The notes under the pieces were generated by a model. The model worked only from the letters and a program-made list of their open reading frames with translations, was not told where the DNA came from and searched no databases. A DNA stretch of 64,000 nucleotides from the NCBI RefSeq assembly GCF_003129485.1, contig NZ_QFFG01000006.1:239679-303678 (forward strand), read 5' to 3'. The position numbers were made by a program, and so were the translations under genes. Origin of the DNA: Polaribacter aquimarinus (GTDB lineage: Bacteria; Bacteroidota; Bacteroidia; Flavobacteriales; Flavobacteriaceae). Each line of letters begins with the position of its first letter. Position 1 is the stretch's first letter. Of this stretch, positions 1 through 9,988 are shown one piece after another.

Positions 1-154
1 TACAGTCGGAAAAACTGGGGTTTCTTTTTCTAACGATAGCGGTAATACATGGACTGATATCTCTAAAGAAAGTTATTATACCATTCAATTTGTAGATAGA
101 AAAACAGCTTGGTTAAGCGGAAATAATAAAATCGGTAAACTAGTATTAGAATAA
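1..154 (+). CDS. C-terminal end of a BNR/YCF48-like repeat protein (partial)
   Basis: An open frame enters from the left edge and ends at the TAA at 152-154, giving about 50 residues. It contains FSNDSGNTWTDIS and TAWLSGNNKIGKL, which look like one BNR/Asp-box turn (S-x-D-x-G-x-T-W) and a closing blade of a beta-propeller of the YCF48/sialidase-like type. Flavobacteria often annotate such proteins as oxidoreductase or photosystem II assembly-like. The stop overlaps the next ATG by one base (TAATG), so the two genes are probably cotranscribed. Function is not inferable from this fragment. Confidence 0.6.
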   Translation, partial: TVGKTGVSFSNDSGNTWTDISKESYYTIQFVDRKTAWLSGNNKIGKLVLE

Positions 155-708
155 TGAAAAAAAGGTATTTATTCTTGTTATTGTTAATATTTCTTTCTTG
201 TATGAAACAATCTGAATTAGGTAAAGAGTTACAATGCAAATCATTTAATTTTGACAATTTAGAGCTTGTAAAAGATGTAGAAAATAAGTTTTCGATTGCT
301 ATTCCTAAAAATTGGAAAACAAATTTATACCAAGACAATTTACAATCTTCAATTTTTTTTGCTGATACTACAAAACAGCTTACAGCAACCTTTTTAGTTG
401 ATGTAAGTTTTATCAAAAATAACCTTGAGATAAATGACTTATTCAAACTAAAAATTGAACAAGAAAATTTGAAAAAAAAACTTATCCAAATAAATTCAAA
501 AGAGTTAATTTTTTTAGAAAAACCAACTTATATCCTTATTTCTAAAGGCATAAAATCTGATTATTTATATCAAAAATTACAAGCTTTCATCAAAATAGAT
601 AAAAATCATTTTATTTTAGCTAAAGCAGAAGTTTACGGAGATTCTTTAACACAAAACCGTTTGTGTAAAGCTATTTCTTTAATCGAAAAAATAAAAATTA
701 TTCAATAA
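154..708 (+). CDS. Hypothetical lipoprotein (184 aa)
   Basis: The N-terminus is a short basic and hydrophobic signal ([16 protein letters not shown]) ending in a lipobox-like FLSC, so Cys16 is a probable lipid-modified residue and the protein should be anchored in the envelope. The remaining ~165 residues are polar and mixed alpha/beta with no motif I recognise. The start overlaps the upstream stop (TAATG) and the stop overlaps the pepT start in the same way, which indicates translational coupling in a three-gene unit. No function is assigned. Confidence 0.7.
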   Translation: MKKRYLFLLLLIFLSCMKQSELGKELQCKSFNFDNLELVKDVENKFSIAIPKNWKTNLYQDNLQSSIFFADTTKQLTATFLVDVSFIKNNLEINDLFKLKIEQENLKKKLIQINSKELIFLEKPTYILISKGIKSDYLYQKLQAFIKIDKNHFILAKAEVYGDSLTQNRLCKAISLIEKIKIIQ

Positions 709-1949
709 TGATTGATAAACAACATATTACCGACCGTTTTATAAAATATATTACTATAGATACTGAATCAGACCCAAATAATCCTGCTTTTCCAAGTACA
801 GAAAAGCAATGGGATTTAGCCAAGGTTTTGGCAGAAGAACTCAAACAAATAGGAATGCAAGAGGTCGATTTAGATAAAAATTGTTACATCATGGCTACTT
901 TACCCAGTAATTTAGATTACGAAGTACCAACAATTGGTTTTATAGCACATATTGATACAAGTCCTGATTTTACTGGAGCAAATGTAAAACCAAAAATTAT
1001 CAAAAATTATCAAGGAAATGATATCATATTAAATAAAGAAAAAAATATTGTACTCTCGCCTGATTATTTTGAAGATTTATTACAATACAAAGGTCAGACT
1101 TTAATCACTACAGACGGAACAACACTTTTGGGTGCAGATGATAAAGCTGGAGTTACAGAAATTGTATCTGCTATGGAATATTTAATCCAACATCCAGAAA
1201 TTAAACACGGAAAAATACGAATTTGTTTTACTCCAGATGAAGAAGTTGGTAAAGGAGCCCATTTATTTAATGTTGAAAAATTTGGATCTGAATGGGCATA
1301 CACAATGGATGGAAGTCAGATTGGTGAATTAGAATACGAAAATTTTAATGCAGCATCAGCAAAAGTTACTGTTACTGGTAAAATCGTTCATCCTGGTTAT
1401 GCCAAAGGAAAAATGATTAATTCTATGCTAATTGCAAACGAATATGTAGCTTCTCTACCCACAGAGGAAACTCCCGAAAATACAGAGGGTTACGAAGGTT
1501 TTTTTCACTTACATGATATTCAAGGTAATGTTGAGCAAACTATTTTAGAATATATTATTAGAGATCATGATTTAGATTTATTTGAAAAAAGAAAAAAATT
1601 AATGCAAAGAATTGCAGACGATTTTAACGAAGAATTCAATCAAGAGTTAATTCATATAGATATAAAAAATCAATATTTTAATATGAAAGAGAAAATCACT
1701 CCAGTAATGCATATTATTGATATAGCCGAAGAAGTAATGCTAGAAAATAATATAAAACCTTTAATTAAACCTATTCGAGGAGGAACTGATGGGTCTCAAT
1801 TATCTTATAAAGGGTTACCTTGTCCTAATATTTTTGCTGGTGGTCATAATTTTCATGGACGGTTCGAGTATGTCCCGGTAGAATCTATGCTAAAAGCAAC
1901 TGAAGTTATTGTTGGGATTGCTGAAAAAATAGCTAATAAATATGCATAA
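708..1949 (+). CDS. pepT: Peptidase T (tripeptide aminopeptidase, M20B)
   Basis: A cytosolic zinc aminopeptidase that removes the N-terminal residue from tripeptides. Length (413 aa) is normal for PepT. Visible active-site blocks are HIDTSPD (His81 as metal ligand, Asp83), GADDKAG (bridging Asp143), [10 protein letters not shown] (catalytic Glu177 and Glu178), [14 protein letters not shown] and the C-terminal [13 protein letters not shown] carrying the last His ligand. Lid-domain residues sit between about 210 and 325. It is the last gene of a coupled unit behind the lipoprotein and is closed by a strong hairpin terminator. Confidence 0.95.
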   Translation: MIDKQHITDRFIKYITIDTESDPNNPAFPSTEKQWDLAKVLAEELKQIGMQEVDLDKNCYIMATLPSNLDYEVPTIGFIAHIDTSPDFTGANVKPKIIKNYQGNDIILNKEKNIVLSPDYFEDLLQYKGQTLITTDGTTLLGADDKAGVTEIVSAMEYLIQHPEIKHGKIRICFTPDEEVGKGAHLFNVEKFGSEWAYTMDGSQIGELEYENFNAASAKVTVTGKIVHPGYAKGKMINSMLIANEYVASLPTEETPENTEGYEGFFHLHDIQGNVEQTILEYIIRDHDLDLFEKRKKLMQRIADDFNEEFNQELIHIDIKNQYFNMKEKITPVMHIIDIAEEVMLENNIKPLIKPIRGGTDGSQLSYKGLPCPNIFAGGHNFHGRFEYVPVESMLKATEVIVGIAEKIANKYA

Positions 1950-1952
1950 AAA

Positions 1953-1983
1953 AAGTCTTCAGAGACCTGAAGACTTATTTATC
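1953..1983 (+). terminator. Rho-independent terminator after pepT
   Basis: A perfect 10-bp stem (AAGTCTTCAG at 1953-1962 with CTGAAGACTT at 1967-1976) with a 4-base AGAC loop, preceded by A's and followed by ATTTAT. It starts 4 bases after the pepT stop. The A-run on the left arm means it may also act for transcripts arriving from the minus-strand acyltransferase. Confidence 0.8.
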
Positions 1984-2095
1984 ATAGCTTATGCTATTAT
2001 AGTAAACTCATTAATAATAAAGCCCCTAATCTCTATTAAGAAATATTGTCTACTATGCAAACGTACTAAAATTTATTTTATTTTCACTATAAATG

Positions 2096-2635
2096 TTAAA
2101 ATAATTCTGGGTTTTTTCCTTTTACATGCTTAAAAAAATCATAAAACACTTCAAAATCTTTCTCCATATCACCTGTAATATAGTAAGGTTCAGAGATTTT
2201 AACTCTTTTATTTCCAAAATCTAAAGTTGCCATTACAATGGGTACATTTGCCCCTTTTGCAATATAATAAAAACCCGTTTTCCATTTTTCGACCTTTTTT
2301 CTTGTACCTTCTGGAGACAACCCCAAACGAAATTCATCTCTAGAATTAAAAATATTTACAACAGCATCTACCAAGTTATTGCTTTTAGATCTATCTACTG
2401 GTGTACCTCCTAACATACTAAACACAAATCCAAAAGGTGATTTAAACAAAGAGTCTTTACCAATAAAATGAATCATTGTACCTAAGCTCATTCTTGTTAA
2501 AATTGCAATTGGAAAATCTACCCAACTAGTATGTGGTGCTGCAATAACAACATATTTTTTGAGCGATTTTGGAAAATTATTTTCAATCTTCCACCCTAAA
2601 AGTGTAAATAAAATGAATTTAGAGATCGTTTTCAT
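2096..2635 (-). CDS. 1-acyl-sn-glycerol-3-phosphate acyltransferase-like protein (PlsC family)
   Basis: A 179-residue member of the lysophospholipid acyltransferase family. Motif I is present as HTSWVD (HX4D, the catalytic His/Asp pair), and the motif III region reads SPEGTRKK, which contacts the phosphate of the acceptor. The protein is shorter than housekeeping PlsC (about 240 aa) and lacks obvious transmembrane helices beyond a hydrophobic N-terminus. It probably transfers acyl groups to a glycerophosphate or related acceptor at the inner membrane. The exact acceptor is not readable. It is a single gene, divergent from rmuC. Confidence 0.8.
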   Translation of the reverse strand: MKTISKFILFTLLGWKIENNFPKSLKKYVVIAAPHTSWVDFPIAILTRMSLGTMIHFIGKDSLFKSPFGFVFSMLGGTPVDRSKSNNLVDAVVNIFNSRDEFRLGLSPEGTRKKVEKWKTGFYYIAKGANVPIVMATLDFGNKRVKISEPYYITGDMEKDFEVFYDFFKHVKGKNPELF

Positions 2636-2725
2636 TAATAAATTTAAGAATTGTTCACAAAATCCATAACATATGGTTTTCTATTGTGTTTTAAAGTGAT
2701 AAATTTAAGCACTTAAATTGATATA

Positions 2726-4048
2726 ATGACAGAATTGATTACATACTTTATTCTCGCGATTGTTTTTGCTGCCATAGGTTTTTATATTGGCAAAATGCTT
2801 AGTAAGTTATCTTCAGAAAAAGTGAAAGCTACTTTAGAAGAACGTGCTTCTTTATTACAACAGTCAAAAGAAATTGTGGATGATAATTTGATTGAGCTGC
2901 AAAAAGAGGTGAAATTCAATCAACAAGAAAAAGAACAATTAATTACTCGAAATACTAGATTAGAATCAGAATTAAAGAATTTACAACAAAAGTTAGATGA
3001 TAATAAAAGTGAAGTAGAAAAACTACAAGACAAGTTCAGTAAAGAATTCGAAAACTTAGCAAATAAAATTTTAGAAGAAAAATCAACTAAATTTACTGAA
3101 CAAAACAAGGAAAACTTAAAGACAATTTTAAATCCTCTTCAAGAGAAAATAAAGGTTTTTGAAGAAAAAGTAGATAAAACTCACAAAGAAAGTATAGATT
3201 ATCACGCAGCTTTAAGACAACAGATTTTAGGTTTAAAAGAGTTGAACCAGCAAATGAGTAAAGAAACAATAAACCTTACCAAAGCCTTAAAAGGAGATAA
3301 TAAAATGCAAGGAAACTGGGGTGAATTGGTTTTAGAACGTGTTTTAGAAAAGTCTGGTTTAGAAAAAGATAGAGAATATTTCGTACAACAAAGTTTTACT
3401 AATGATGAAGGTAAACGTGTAATGCCAGATGTTGTAATTCATTTACCTGATAATAAAAAAATGATTGTTGACTCTAAGGTTTCTTTAGTGGCGTATGAAC
3501 AATTAGTAAATGAAGATGATGAAACATTAAGAGAACAGTTTTTAAAAGATCATGTTTCATCACTTAAACGACATGTAGAGCAATTATCAGAAAAAAAATA
3601 CGAAGACATTTACAAGATAGAATCGCCTGATTTTGTTTTGTTATTTGTTCCTATAGAACCGGCTTTTGCTATCGCTCTAAATGCTGATAATCACTTGTAT
3701 AATAAAGCTTTCGAAAAAAATATAGTTATTGTAACTCCTTCTACTTTATTAGCGACACTGCGTACTATAGATTCGATGTGGAATAACGAAAAACAACAAA
3801 GAAATGCAATTGAAATTGCAAGACAAGCAGGTGCATTGTATGATAAATTTGATGGTTTATTAAAAGATTTAGTTGGAATTGGAAAACGTATTGATGATAG
3901 TAAAAAAGAATACTCTAATGCTATGAATAAGCTTTTTGACGGAAGAGGAAACTTAATTAACAGTGTTGAAAAGCTTAAAAAAATGGGGGCTAAAGCAAAA
4001 AAATCAATACCAGAAAATATTATAGATAGAGCAAGTCAAGAAGATTAA
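2726..4048 (+). CDS. rmuC: DNA recombination protein RmuC homologue
   Basis: Residues 5-22 form an N-terminal membrane anchor, 25-150 a long heptad-rich coiled coil, and about 165-420 the RmuC nuclease-like domain with the conserved stretches MQGNWGELVLERVLEKSGL, MPDVVIHLPDNKKMIVDSKVS and NVIVIVTPSTLLATLRTI-like. RmuC proteins limit DNA inversions at short inverted repeats in E. coli, with a PD-(D/E)XK-type fold predicted. Length (440 aa) is typical. It converges on the AstE-like gene with a 4-base overlap of the two stop regions, and no terminator is visible between them. Confidence 0.9.
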   Translation: MTELITYFILAIVFAAIGFYIGKMLSKLSSEKVKATLEERASLLQQSKEIVDDNLIELQKEVKFNQQEKEQLITRNTRLESELKNLQQKLDDNKSEVEKLQDKFSKEFENLANKILEEKSTKFTEQNKENLKTILNPLQEKIKVFEEKVDKTHKESIDYHAALRQQILGLKELNQQMSKETINLTKALKGDNKMQGNWGELVLERVLEKSGLEKDREYFVQQSFTNDEGKRVMPDVVIHLPDNKKMIVDSKVSLVAYEQLVNEDDETLREQFLKDHVSSLKRHVEQLSEKKYEDIYKIESPDFVLLFVPIEPAFAIALNADNHLYNKAFEKNIVIVTPSTLLATLRTIDSMWNNEKQQRNAIEIARQAGALYDKFDGLLKDLVGIGKRIDDSKKEYSNAMNKLFDGRGNLINSVEKLKKMGAKAKKSIPENIIDRASQED

Positions 4049-5220
4049 AGGAATTCATTTACTTTTCTGTCTCTTTTTATAAAATGTAGTTTTCCTCGTT
4101 TTAATACTTTTTTTCTATAACCAAACAAATGAAATATTTCTGTTGCTAAAAATTGTGCTGTTTTAGGGTTTACAATTAGCGTATATGGTTTTTTCTTATG
4201 TGAAGTAACACCTGGTAATAGTTTTAAAAAGTGGTGAAAATGAACTTTTCTTAAGAAACGAGAAGTATTCAACCAAAATTTAGATATTTTGGAAATAATA
4301 AAATAACCATCGTCTCCTTTTTGTTGATATAAGGGCATAAATATTTTACCCTCAAAATCAGAAATGAGTTTTTTTCCATTAGAATATGCTAACACATCAT
4401 TTTTCTCTATTTCCTGAAAATTTTTATAACCAGCTACCATTTTAAAATCTTCGAAAGGCTTAATTGTATATTTGAAATCTATTTTATAAAAATCTTGATT
4501 TTCAATAAACATAGATAACGAGTGTTTATAGAATCGATGTTTTTTTACATGTCTTTTTTTTATACATTTTGCTGCCACCAAAGCTAACCAGAGAAATGCT
4601 ATACAATTATCAACCGAAACTTCTTTTTGATGTTGACCAGCTTCAAAACCCAAAGCAACATGACCAAATTCGTTAATATATGTTAGTAATGGGCCATCTA
4701 AAAACTCTTCTATTCCTAAAATTGTTGGAATTGAAAAATTAGAAGAATATCTTCTATTGTCTAAAGAATCACTTATCGTTATAAAAGGCTGAGTATCTGC
4801 AGAAGTAGTATGTAAGTCTAAAAAATAAAAAGGGCCTTTATCTGTTTCTAAAATTTTTTTTAAAATGTGATAAATTTCTTTTTGCTCTGATGATTCTTCA
4901 TCCAAATCATTTTCTAAATGTAATTTCAGAATTTGTTCTTTTGTCCAAATTCGATTTAAATCTACATTTTGAAAACGTACATTTTTAGATATTGCATTAA
5001 TATTTCCAGAGATTCCGTAGAAATTTCCTTTAAAGGGTATTTTTTCTGATGCTATTGTTTTAAAAACCTTTAACAGCGCATTAACTCCTGCTCTTTCATT
5101 TCCGTGAATACCACCAATAGCAATAACCGTTGGAGATTCCTTTGTTCCTATAATTTTCCCTAAAACTCTCTGAACAGAAATTTTTTGGTTAAAAGATTCA
5201 ATTTCTATTTGATTTATCAT
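4045..5220 (-). CDS. Succinylglutamate desuccinylase/aspartoacylase-family zinc deacylase
   Basis: 391 aa, M14-like AstE/AspA fold. The zinc-binding pair is in IHGNERAG (residues ~38-45), with the conserved Arg/Asn region DLNRIW and the third ligand near LDLHTTSADTQP. The family hydrolyses N-acyl amino acids such as N-succinylglutamate or N-acetylaspartate. No arginine succinyltransferase pathway genes flank it, so the arginine-catabolic role of AstE is unlikely here. Its start overlaps the stop of the GCS2-CBS gene by 4 bases (ATGA), so the two are translated as a pair and probably act on the same amide-linked metabolite (inference). Confidence 0.85.
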   Translation of the reverse strand: MINQIEIESFNQKISVQRVLGKIIGTKESPTVIAIGGIHGNERAGVNALLKVFKTIASEKIPFKGNFYGISGNINAISKNVRFQNVDLNRIWTKEQILKLHLENDLDEESSEQKEIYHILKKILETDKGPFYFLDLHTTSADTQPFITISDSLDNRRYSSNFSIPTILGIEEFLDGPLLTYINEFGHVALGFEAGQHQKEVSVDNCIAFLWLALVAAKCIKKRHVKKHRFYKHSLSMFIENQDFYKIDFKYTIKPFEDFKMVAGYKNFQEIEKNDVLAYSNGKKLISDFEGKIFMPLYQQKGDDGYFIISKISKFWLNTSRFLRKVHFHHFLKLLPGVTSHKKKPYTLIVNPKTAQFLATEIFHLFGYRKKVLKRGKLHFIKRDRKVNEFL

Positions 5221-7106
5221 TTACTTTTCTTGATTTTCTCAATTCTTTCTAAATCACTTTTTGTAAAAATCCCCACTAATTTTTTATCATTTAAGACAAT
5301 TACTGAAGTATTATCTGTGGTTTCTATCAATTCTTTTATTTTCTTATATGACGTTTCTGATTCTACAATATCATAATTAGTGGTCATAATATTTTTAGCT
5401 ACTTTATTCTGAATTTTCTTTGAAGTAAAATCTAAATTATCTAACTGTTTTTTCTCTAAAACACCTACCACAAAATTGTTTTTATCAACTACGGGAATAT
5501 GATGAATATTTTTCCATTTCATTATTTTATAGGCTAATTGTAACAAGTCATTTTCATGAACAACAAATAACCCAGTAGACATTATTTTATAAACTTTATC
5601 ATATTTTTTTGAAATATCATTTTCATGAACATCAATTGATTCCCATTCTGATATAGGAATATTTAGTTGTTGGTTTTTATAAATATGCTCCGTTAAAATC
5701 ACATGAGATTCATATTTAGAAACTTCTTTTCTCAATTTTCTTTTATTTCTGATTAACCATTTGCTTCCCGTAGTACTTTTATCAATTCTTTTTTGAATAA
5801 TATTCAAATAATAATCAATTTCACCCTCATCTACATTCGATTTTAACAAACCTTCTTTAGCCATAGGAATTAAAATATTTTCTAATAATTTTTTAGCAGA
5901 AATACCTTTACCAAACCAAGAAAAATAAGTGTTTATTCCTGTTCTTGCCGCATTAATAAAATTTCCTTTTGCATCATAAAAGGGCATTTTTCGCCAAATT
6001 TTCTCATATTGTCTTGGCATTCCCTGCATCACTCCTACCCACAACATAGCATTTGCAATTTCATCTTTTACACTTGGTCCAGAAGGAATATATCTATTTT
6101 CTATTCTTAAATGTGCAACATTTTGATGCACTCCATAACACAATCTATTCCATTTATATAAAGTACCATTGTGTAAGTTTAGCGCTTTTAATTTCGGCAT
6201 TATCCCTTTTTTTATAGCGGTAACAGAATCCTCATCAAATTCTGATGAAACTATTGGAGGGTATCTTGAAATATCATCTGTAAATAATTCTAAAATAGAA
6301 TCTTTAACCCAATCAGTGCCAAATGATACACGAGGTTTTTGTTCTCTTGAAAAATGTGAAACATTACGTAAGTCTATACTTTGTTGAAATAAGGCAATTC
6401 TAGTTTCGCTCCACAACTCTCTTCCTAAAAGTAAAGGCGAATTTGTCATTATAGACAATAAAGGTCCTGCTATGGCTTGAGACCAGTTGTATTTATCTAT
6501 GGCTTCTTCTGGGCTAATTTGCAAATGCACTTGAAAACTAGTATTACAAGCTTCAAATAAAATAGATTTGTGCTTTAATATAAGCTCATCAACACCTTGA
6601 ATGTGCAATTTAAAATCATCTCCTCTAATTTTTTTGATAACATTGTTTAAAGTTTTGTAACGTTTATAGGGGGTTACGTTTTTAAAAACTAAATCTTTTT
6701 TTCTAAGAGTTGGTAAAATTCCTGTTAGTATTAGTTTATTGTTATCTGTAGCTTCTGCAACTCTATACCCCTTATTTAAAAGCGAAGTAAGTTGTTTTTC
6801 AATCTCAGAAAAACATTTTTTTTCTAACTTATAAGGGTTTAGATTAATTTCTAAATTAAAAAGTGCTAATTCTGTTGTGTAGTGATCATCATTAATTTTA
6901 TCAAGAATTTTTAACGCATTTGTAGAGGGTCTATAATCTTTATCTACAATGCAAATTTCTTGTTCTGCACCCACTCTTTGAACTCCAGTTTCAAACAAGT
7001 TATTTTGAATCATATACTCAAAAGCTTCGATATCATTTAGCAAATGACGAACAAAGTTTTTTCTTTCTTTTTGGGTTTTTATTGCAGTAACTGATTGTGA
7101 TCCCAT
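5217..7106 (-). CDS. GCS2-type glutamate-cysteine ligase-like enzyme with C-terminal CBS pair
   Basis: 629 aa. Residues ~40-430 match the carboxylate-amine ligase/GCS2 fold of the glutamine-synthetase superfamily: GVQRVGAEQEICIVD at the start, EINLNPY, and FEACNTSFQVHLQ. Residues ~500-625 hold two CBS motifs (IMSTGLFVVHENDLLQLAYK and IMTTNYDIVESETSYKKI), each followed by a V/IxIV-D core. CBS pairs sense adenosine nucleotides and would regulate the ligase. The family forms amide bonds between glutamate and an amine; true glutathione synthesis is unproven and no glutathione synthetase lies nearby. It overlaps the AstE-like deacylase by 4 bases. Confidence 0.85.
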   Translation of the reverse strand: MGSQSVTAIKTQKERKNFVRHLLNDIEAFEYMIQNNLFETGVQRVGAEQEICIVDKDYRPSTNALKILDKINDDHYTTELALFNLEINLNPYKLEKKCFSEIEKQLTSLLNKGYRVAEATDNNKLILTGILPTLRKKDLVFKNVTPYKRYKTLNNVIKKIRGDDFKLHIQGVDELILKHKSILFEACNTSFQVHLQISPEEAIDKYNWSQAIAGPLLSIMTNSPLLLGRELWSETRIALFQQSIDLRNVSHFSREQKPRVSFGTDWVKDSILELFTDDISRYPPIVSSEFDEDSVTAIKKGIMPKLKALNLHNGTLYKWNRLCYGVHQNVAHLRIENRYIPSGPSVKDEIANAMLWVGVMQGMPRQYEKIWRKMPFYDAKGNFINAARTGINTYFSWFGKGISAKKLLENILIPMAKEGLLKSNVDEGEIDYYLNIIQKRIDKSTTGSKWLIRNKRKLRKEVSKYESHVILTEHIYKNQQLNIPISEWESIDVHENDISKKYDKVYKIMSTGLFVVHENDLLQLAYKIMKWKNIHHIPVVDKNNFVVGVLEKKQLDNLDFTSKKIQNKVAKNIMTTNYDIVESETSYKKIKELIETTDNTSVIVLNDKKLVGIFTKSDLERIEKIKKSK

Positions 7107-7173
7107 AATGAACGTATTGTATCACAACGAAGTACGCAAAAAAACTAGATTTTAAATATGATATTTATCAGTA

Positions 7174-7205
7174 CAAAAAAAGCATCAAGATTAACCTTGA
7201 TGCTT
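7174..7205 (-). terminator. Terminator downstream of glyA
   Basis: A perfect 9-bp stem, AGCATCAAG at 7181-7189 and CTTGATGCT at 7196-7204, with a 6-base loop, flanked by an A-run (7175-7180) and a T-run. On the minus strand the A-run becomes the U-tract, so it terminates glyA. It is symmetrical enough to work in both directions. Confidence 0.8.
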
Positions 7206-7230
7206 TTTTTAATAGTATGTTTGATGATGA

Positions 7231-8505
7231 TTACATTACAAATAACCTTCTTGTTCTCATCATATCTGAAACTTGTTCACCAATTTGGTGTAAAGCTTCT
7301 TCGTTGTCTGCGTTATTAATTGCCTGATCTATAAAATCAACAACTTGAATCATATCTTCTTCAACCAAACCACGTGTAGTAACAGCAGCAGTACCCACAC
7401 GAATACCAGAAGTTACAAAAGGAGATTTATCATCAAAAGGCACCATATTTTTATTAACTGTGATATCTGCTTTACCAAGAGCAATTTCTGCATCTTTTCC
7501 AGATATGTTTTTATTTCTTAAATCAATCAACATACAATGATTGTCTGTACCACCAGAAATTAAGTTGTACCCTCTTTTTACAAATTCTTTTGCCATAGCC
7601 GCAGCATTTTCTTTAACTTGAATTTGGTATTCTAAAAATTCATCAGTTAAAGCTTCTCCAAAAGCAATTGCTTTTGCTGCTATAACGTGTTCTAATGGCC
7701 CTCCTTGATTACCTGGAAAAACAGCAGAATTTAATAAGGTTGACATTTTCTTTGGCTTACCAGATTTTAAAGTTTCTCCGAAAGGATTATCAAAATCTTT
7801 ACCAATCATAATCATACCTCCTCTTGGACCACGTAAAGTTTTATGAGTTGTAGTTGTTACAATATGACAATGAGGTAAAGGATCATTTAAAATACCTTTG
7901 GCAATTAAACCGGCTGGATGAGAAATATCTGCCATTAAAATAGCACCAACACTATCGGCAATTTCTCTAAAACGTTTAAAATCGATATCTCTAGAATAAG
8001 CAGAGGCTCCAGCAATAATTAAATTTGGCTGTTCTTTTGTAGCTGTTTGCTGAATTTTATCATAATTTAAAATACCAGTTTCTTTTTCTACTCCGTAAAA
8101 AGAAGTTTTATATAATTTTCCTGAAAAATTTACTGGAGAGCCATGTGTTAAATGACCTCCATGTGATAAATCAAAGCCTAAAATCTTATCTCCAGTTTTT
8201 AAACAAGCCGCAAACACAGCTGTATTTGCTTGAGAACCAGAGTGTGGCTGAACATTTACATATTCTGCACCAAACAATTCTTTAGCTCTATCAATTGCAA
8301 TTTGTTCTATAACATCAACAACTTCACAACCTCCATAATATCTTTTTCCAGGATATCCTTCAGCATATTTATTGGTTAAAATAGAACCTTGTGCTCTCAT
8401 CACTTGTTCGCTAACAAAGTTCTCAGAAGCGATTAATTCTAATCCGTTTAATTGTCTTTCATTCTCTTCCTGAATTAGGTCGAAAATCTGATTGTCTAGT
8501 TGCAT
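7231..8505 (-). CDS. glyA: Serine hydroxymethyltransferase
   Basis: 424 aa PLP enzyme converting serine and tetrahydrofolate to glycine and 5,10-methylene-THF, the main one-carbon source. Family blocks are [44 protein letters not shown] and the PLP lysine in [14 protein letters not shown], followed by [11 protein letters not shown]. Length is standard. It stands alone, with its own terminator and a divergent promoter region shared with fahA. A -7-like TATTTTTG reads on the minus strand at 8529-8536, about 25 bases before the start. Confidence 0.97.
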   Translation of the reverse strand: MQLDNQIFDLIQEENERQLNGLELIASENFVSEQVMRAQGSILTNKYAEGYPGKRYYGGCEVVDVIEQIAIDRAKELFGAEYVNVQPHSGSQANTAVFAACLKTGDKILGFDLSHGGHLTHGSPVNFSGKLYKTSFYGVEKETGILNYDKIQQTATKEQPNLIIAGASAYSRDIDFKRFREIADSVGAILMADISHPAGLIAKGILNDPLPHCHIVTTTTHKTLRGPRGGMIMIGKDFDNPFGETLKSGKPKKMSTLLNSAVFPGNQGGPLEHVIAAKAIAFGEALTDEFLEYQIQVKENAAAMAKEFVKRGYNLISGGTDNHCMLIDLRNKNISGKDAEIALGKADITVNKNMVPFDDKSPFVTSGIRVGTAAVTTRGLVEEDMIQVVDFIDQAINNADNEEALHQIGEQVSDMMRTRRLFVM

Positions 8506-8528
8506 TATTATGTTTTTTTAAGAAGCAT

Positions 8529-8536
8529 CAAAAATA
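8529..8536 (-). promoter_or_regulatory. Candidate -7 element of the glyA promoter
   Basis: Minus-strand TATTTTTG matches the Bacteroidota -7 consensus TANNTTTG, 24 bases upstream of the glyA ATG. No good TTTG -33 element stands at 17-21 bases, so the assignment rests on the -7 box alone. Confidence 0.45.
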
Positions 8537-8672
8537 ACAAAAAACAAATTTGAAAAGAACAAGTTTTATCGATATTTTATGTTTTTTTAAAATAATTATA
8601 TATTTCAGAATAAAGGAGTGTTAAAAATGAATTTTTCATTGTTTTTTTATTTTAAAATGAAAAAAAAATATG

Positions 8673-8680
8673 TAGGTTTG
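8673..8680 (+). promoter_or_regulatory. Candidate -7 element of the fahA promoter
   Basis: TAGGTTTG fits TANNTTTG and lies 22 bases before the fahA ATG in the 197-base divergent spacer with glyA. The -33 region is only T-rich, without a clear TTTG. Confidence 0.4.
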
Positions 8681-8702
8681 GTAAAAATAAATCAGATTCA
8701 AT

Positions 8703-9980
8703 ATGATCATAACAGCAAATAACCCTAATCGCAAATCTTGGTTAAAAGTAGATGCAAATTCAGATTTCCCAATTCAAAATATTCCTTTTGGAGTTTTTAT
8801 AACTAGAGATGATATCATTACTATTGGTAGTAGAATTGGTGATTTTGCAATAGATTTAGGCGCTTTTCATCAGTTGGGTTATTTTGATGGAATTCCCTTA
8901 ACTGATGATATTTTCTTGCAAGATAATTTAAACGATTTTATTGCAGATGGACGTAAAACTTGGCGTTTAGTTCGTAATAGAATTGCTGAAATTTTTGATG
9001 TTACCAATGGAAATTTAAGAGATAATGCCAACCATAAAGATAAAATTATTTTTAGAATGGATGAAGTTGAAATGTTATTACCTGTTGCTGTAGGTGATTA
9101 TACAGATTTTTATGCGAGTAAAGAACACGCAACAAATGTAGGTTCTTTGTTTAGAGATCCTAAAAATGCATTGTTGCCTAATTGGTTGCATATACCTATT
9201 GGTTATCACGGAAGAAGTTCTTCCATAATTCCTTCTGGAACTCCAATAAGAAGACCTTACGGACAAACTAAACCTGCTGAAGGAAGCAGTACTCCAGGTT
9301 TTGGGCCAAGCAAATTGTTAGATTTTGAATTGGAAATGGCATTTATTACAACAGACGCAAATGTTTTGGGAGAAAGAATCCCGATAGAAGAAGCTGAAGA
9401 ATATATTTTTGGATTAGTGCAGTTTAACGATTGGTCGGCAAGAGATATTCAAGCTTGGGAATATGTTCCTTTAGGTCCTTTTTTAGGAAAAAACTTTGCT
9501 TCTACTATATCTCCATGGATTGTTACTTTAGATGCTTTAGAACCTTTTAGAGTTGATAATCCGAAGCAAGATCATGAACCTCTTCCCTATCTAAAGCAAG
9601 AAGGTAAAGGAAGTTACGATATTCATTTACAAGTGGGTATTCAACCAGAAAATGGAGAAGAAACTGTAGTCGCTAATTCTAATTTTAAGTATATGTATTG
9701 GACAATGGCACAACAATTAGCACATCATACGGTAAATGGTTGTCCAGTTGAAGCTGGAGATATGATGGGTTCTGGAACTATTTCTGGGCCAACTAAAGAC
9801 AGCTTTGGATCTATGTTAGAATTAACTTGGAGAGGACAAAATCCTGTAAAATTAAAGGATGGTTCTGAACGTACATTTATTCAAGATAACGACACTGTAA
9901 TAATGCGTGCGCACTGTAAGAATGATAAAGTTAGAATTGGTTTTGGTGAATGTATTGGTAAAATATTACCCGCTAAATAA
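8703..9980 (+). CDS. fahA: Fumarylacetoacetase
   Basis: 425 aa, the normal length for FAH. It cleaves fumarylacetoacetate to fumarate and acetoacetate, the last step of tyrosine/homogentisate degradation. The N-terminal SH3-like domain covers about residues 15-118; the catalytic domain contains GDYTDFYASKEHATNVGSLF with the catalytic His, PIGYHGRSSSI, the metal-ligand segment LDFELEMAF, NDWSARDIQAWEYVPLGPFLGK and GSGTISGP. Other tyrosine-catabolic genes are not adjacent, but a pterin carbinolamine dehydratase (24.9 kb) needed for phenylalanine hydroxylation is in the same window. Confidence 0.96.
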   Translation: MIITANNPNRKSWLKVDANSDFPIQNIPFGVFITRDDIITIGSRIGDFAIDLGAFHQLGYFDGIPLTDDIFLQDNLNDFIADGRKTWRLVRNRIAEIFDVTNGNLRDNANHKDKIIFRMDEVEMLLPVAVGDYTDFYASKEHATNVGSLFRDPKNALLPNWLHIPIGYHGRSSSIIPSGTPIRRPYGQTKPAEGSSTPGFGPSKLLDFELEMAFITTDANVLGERIPIEEAEEYIFGLVQFNDWSARDIQAWEYVPLGPFLGKNFASTISPWIVTLDALEPFRVDNPKQDHEPLPYLKQEGKGSYDIHLQVGIQPENGEETVVANSNFKYMYWTMAQQLAHHTVNGCPVEAGDMMGSGTISGPTKDSFGSMLELTWRGQNPVKLKDGSERTFIQDNDTVIMRAHCKNDKVRIGFGECIGKILPAK

Positions 9981-9988
9981 TTTCAAAA

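Noticed and set aside
1942..2133. 63-codon plus-strand ORF after pepT
   Set aside because: It runs through the pepT terminator and the end of the opposite-strand acyltransferase; no protein-like composition.
5217..7106. GCS2-CBS gene as a true glutathione-synthesis gene (gshA)
   Set aside because: GCS2 members have varied activities, no gshB is near and the CBS fusion plus AstE partner points elsewhere, so no gene symbol was given.
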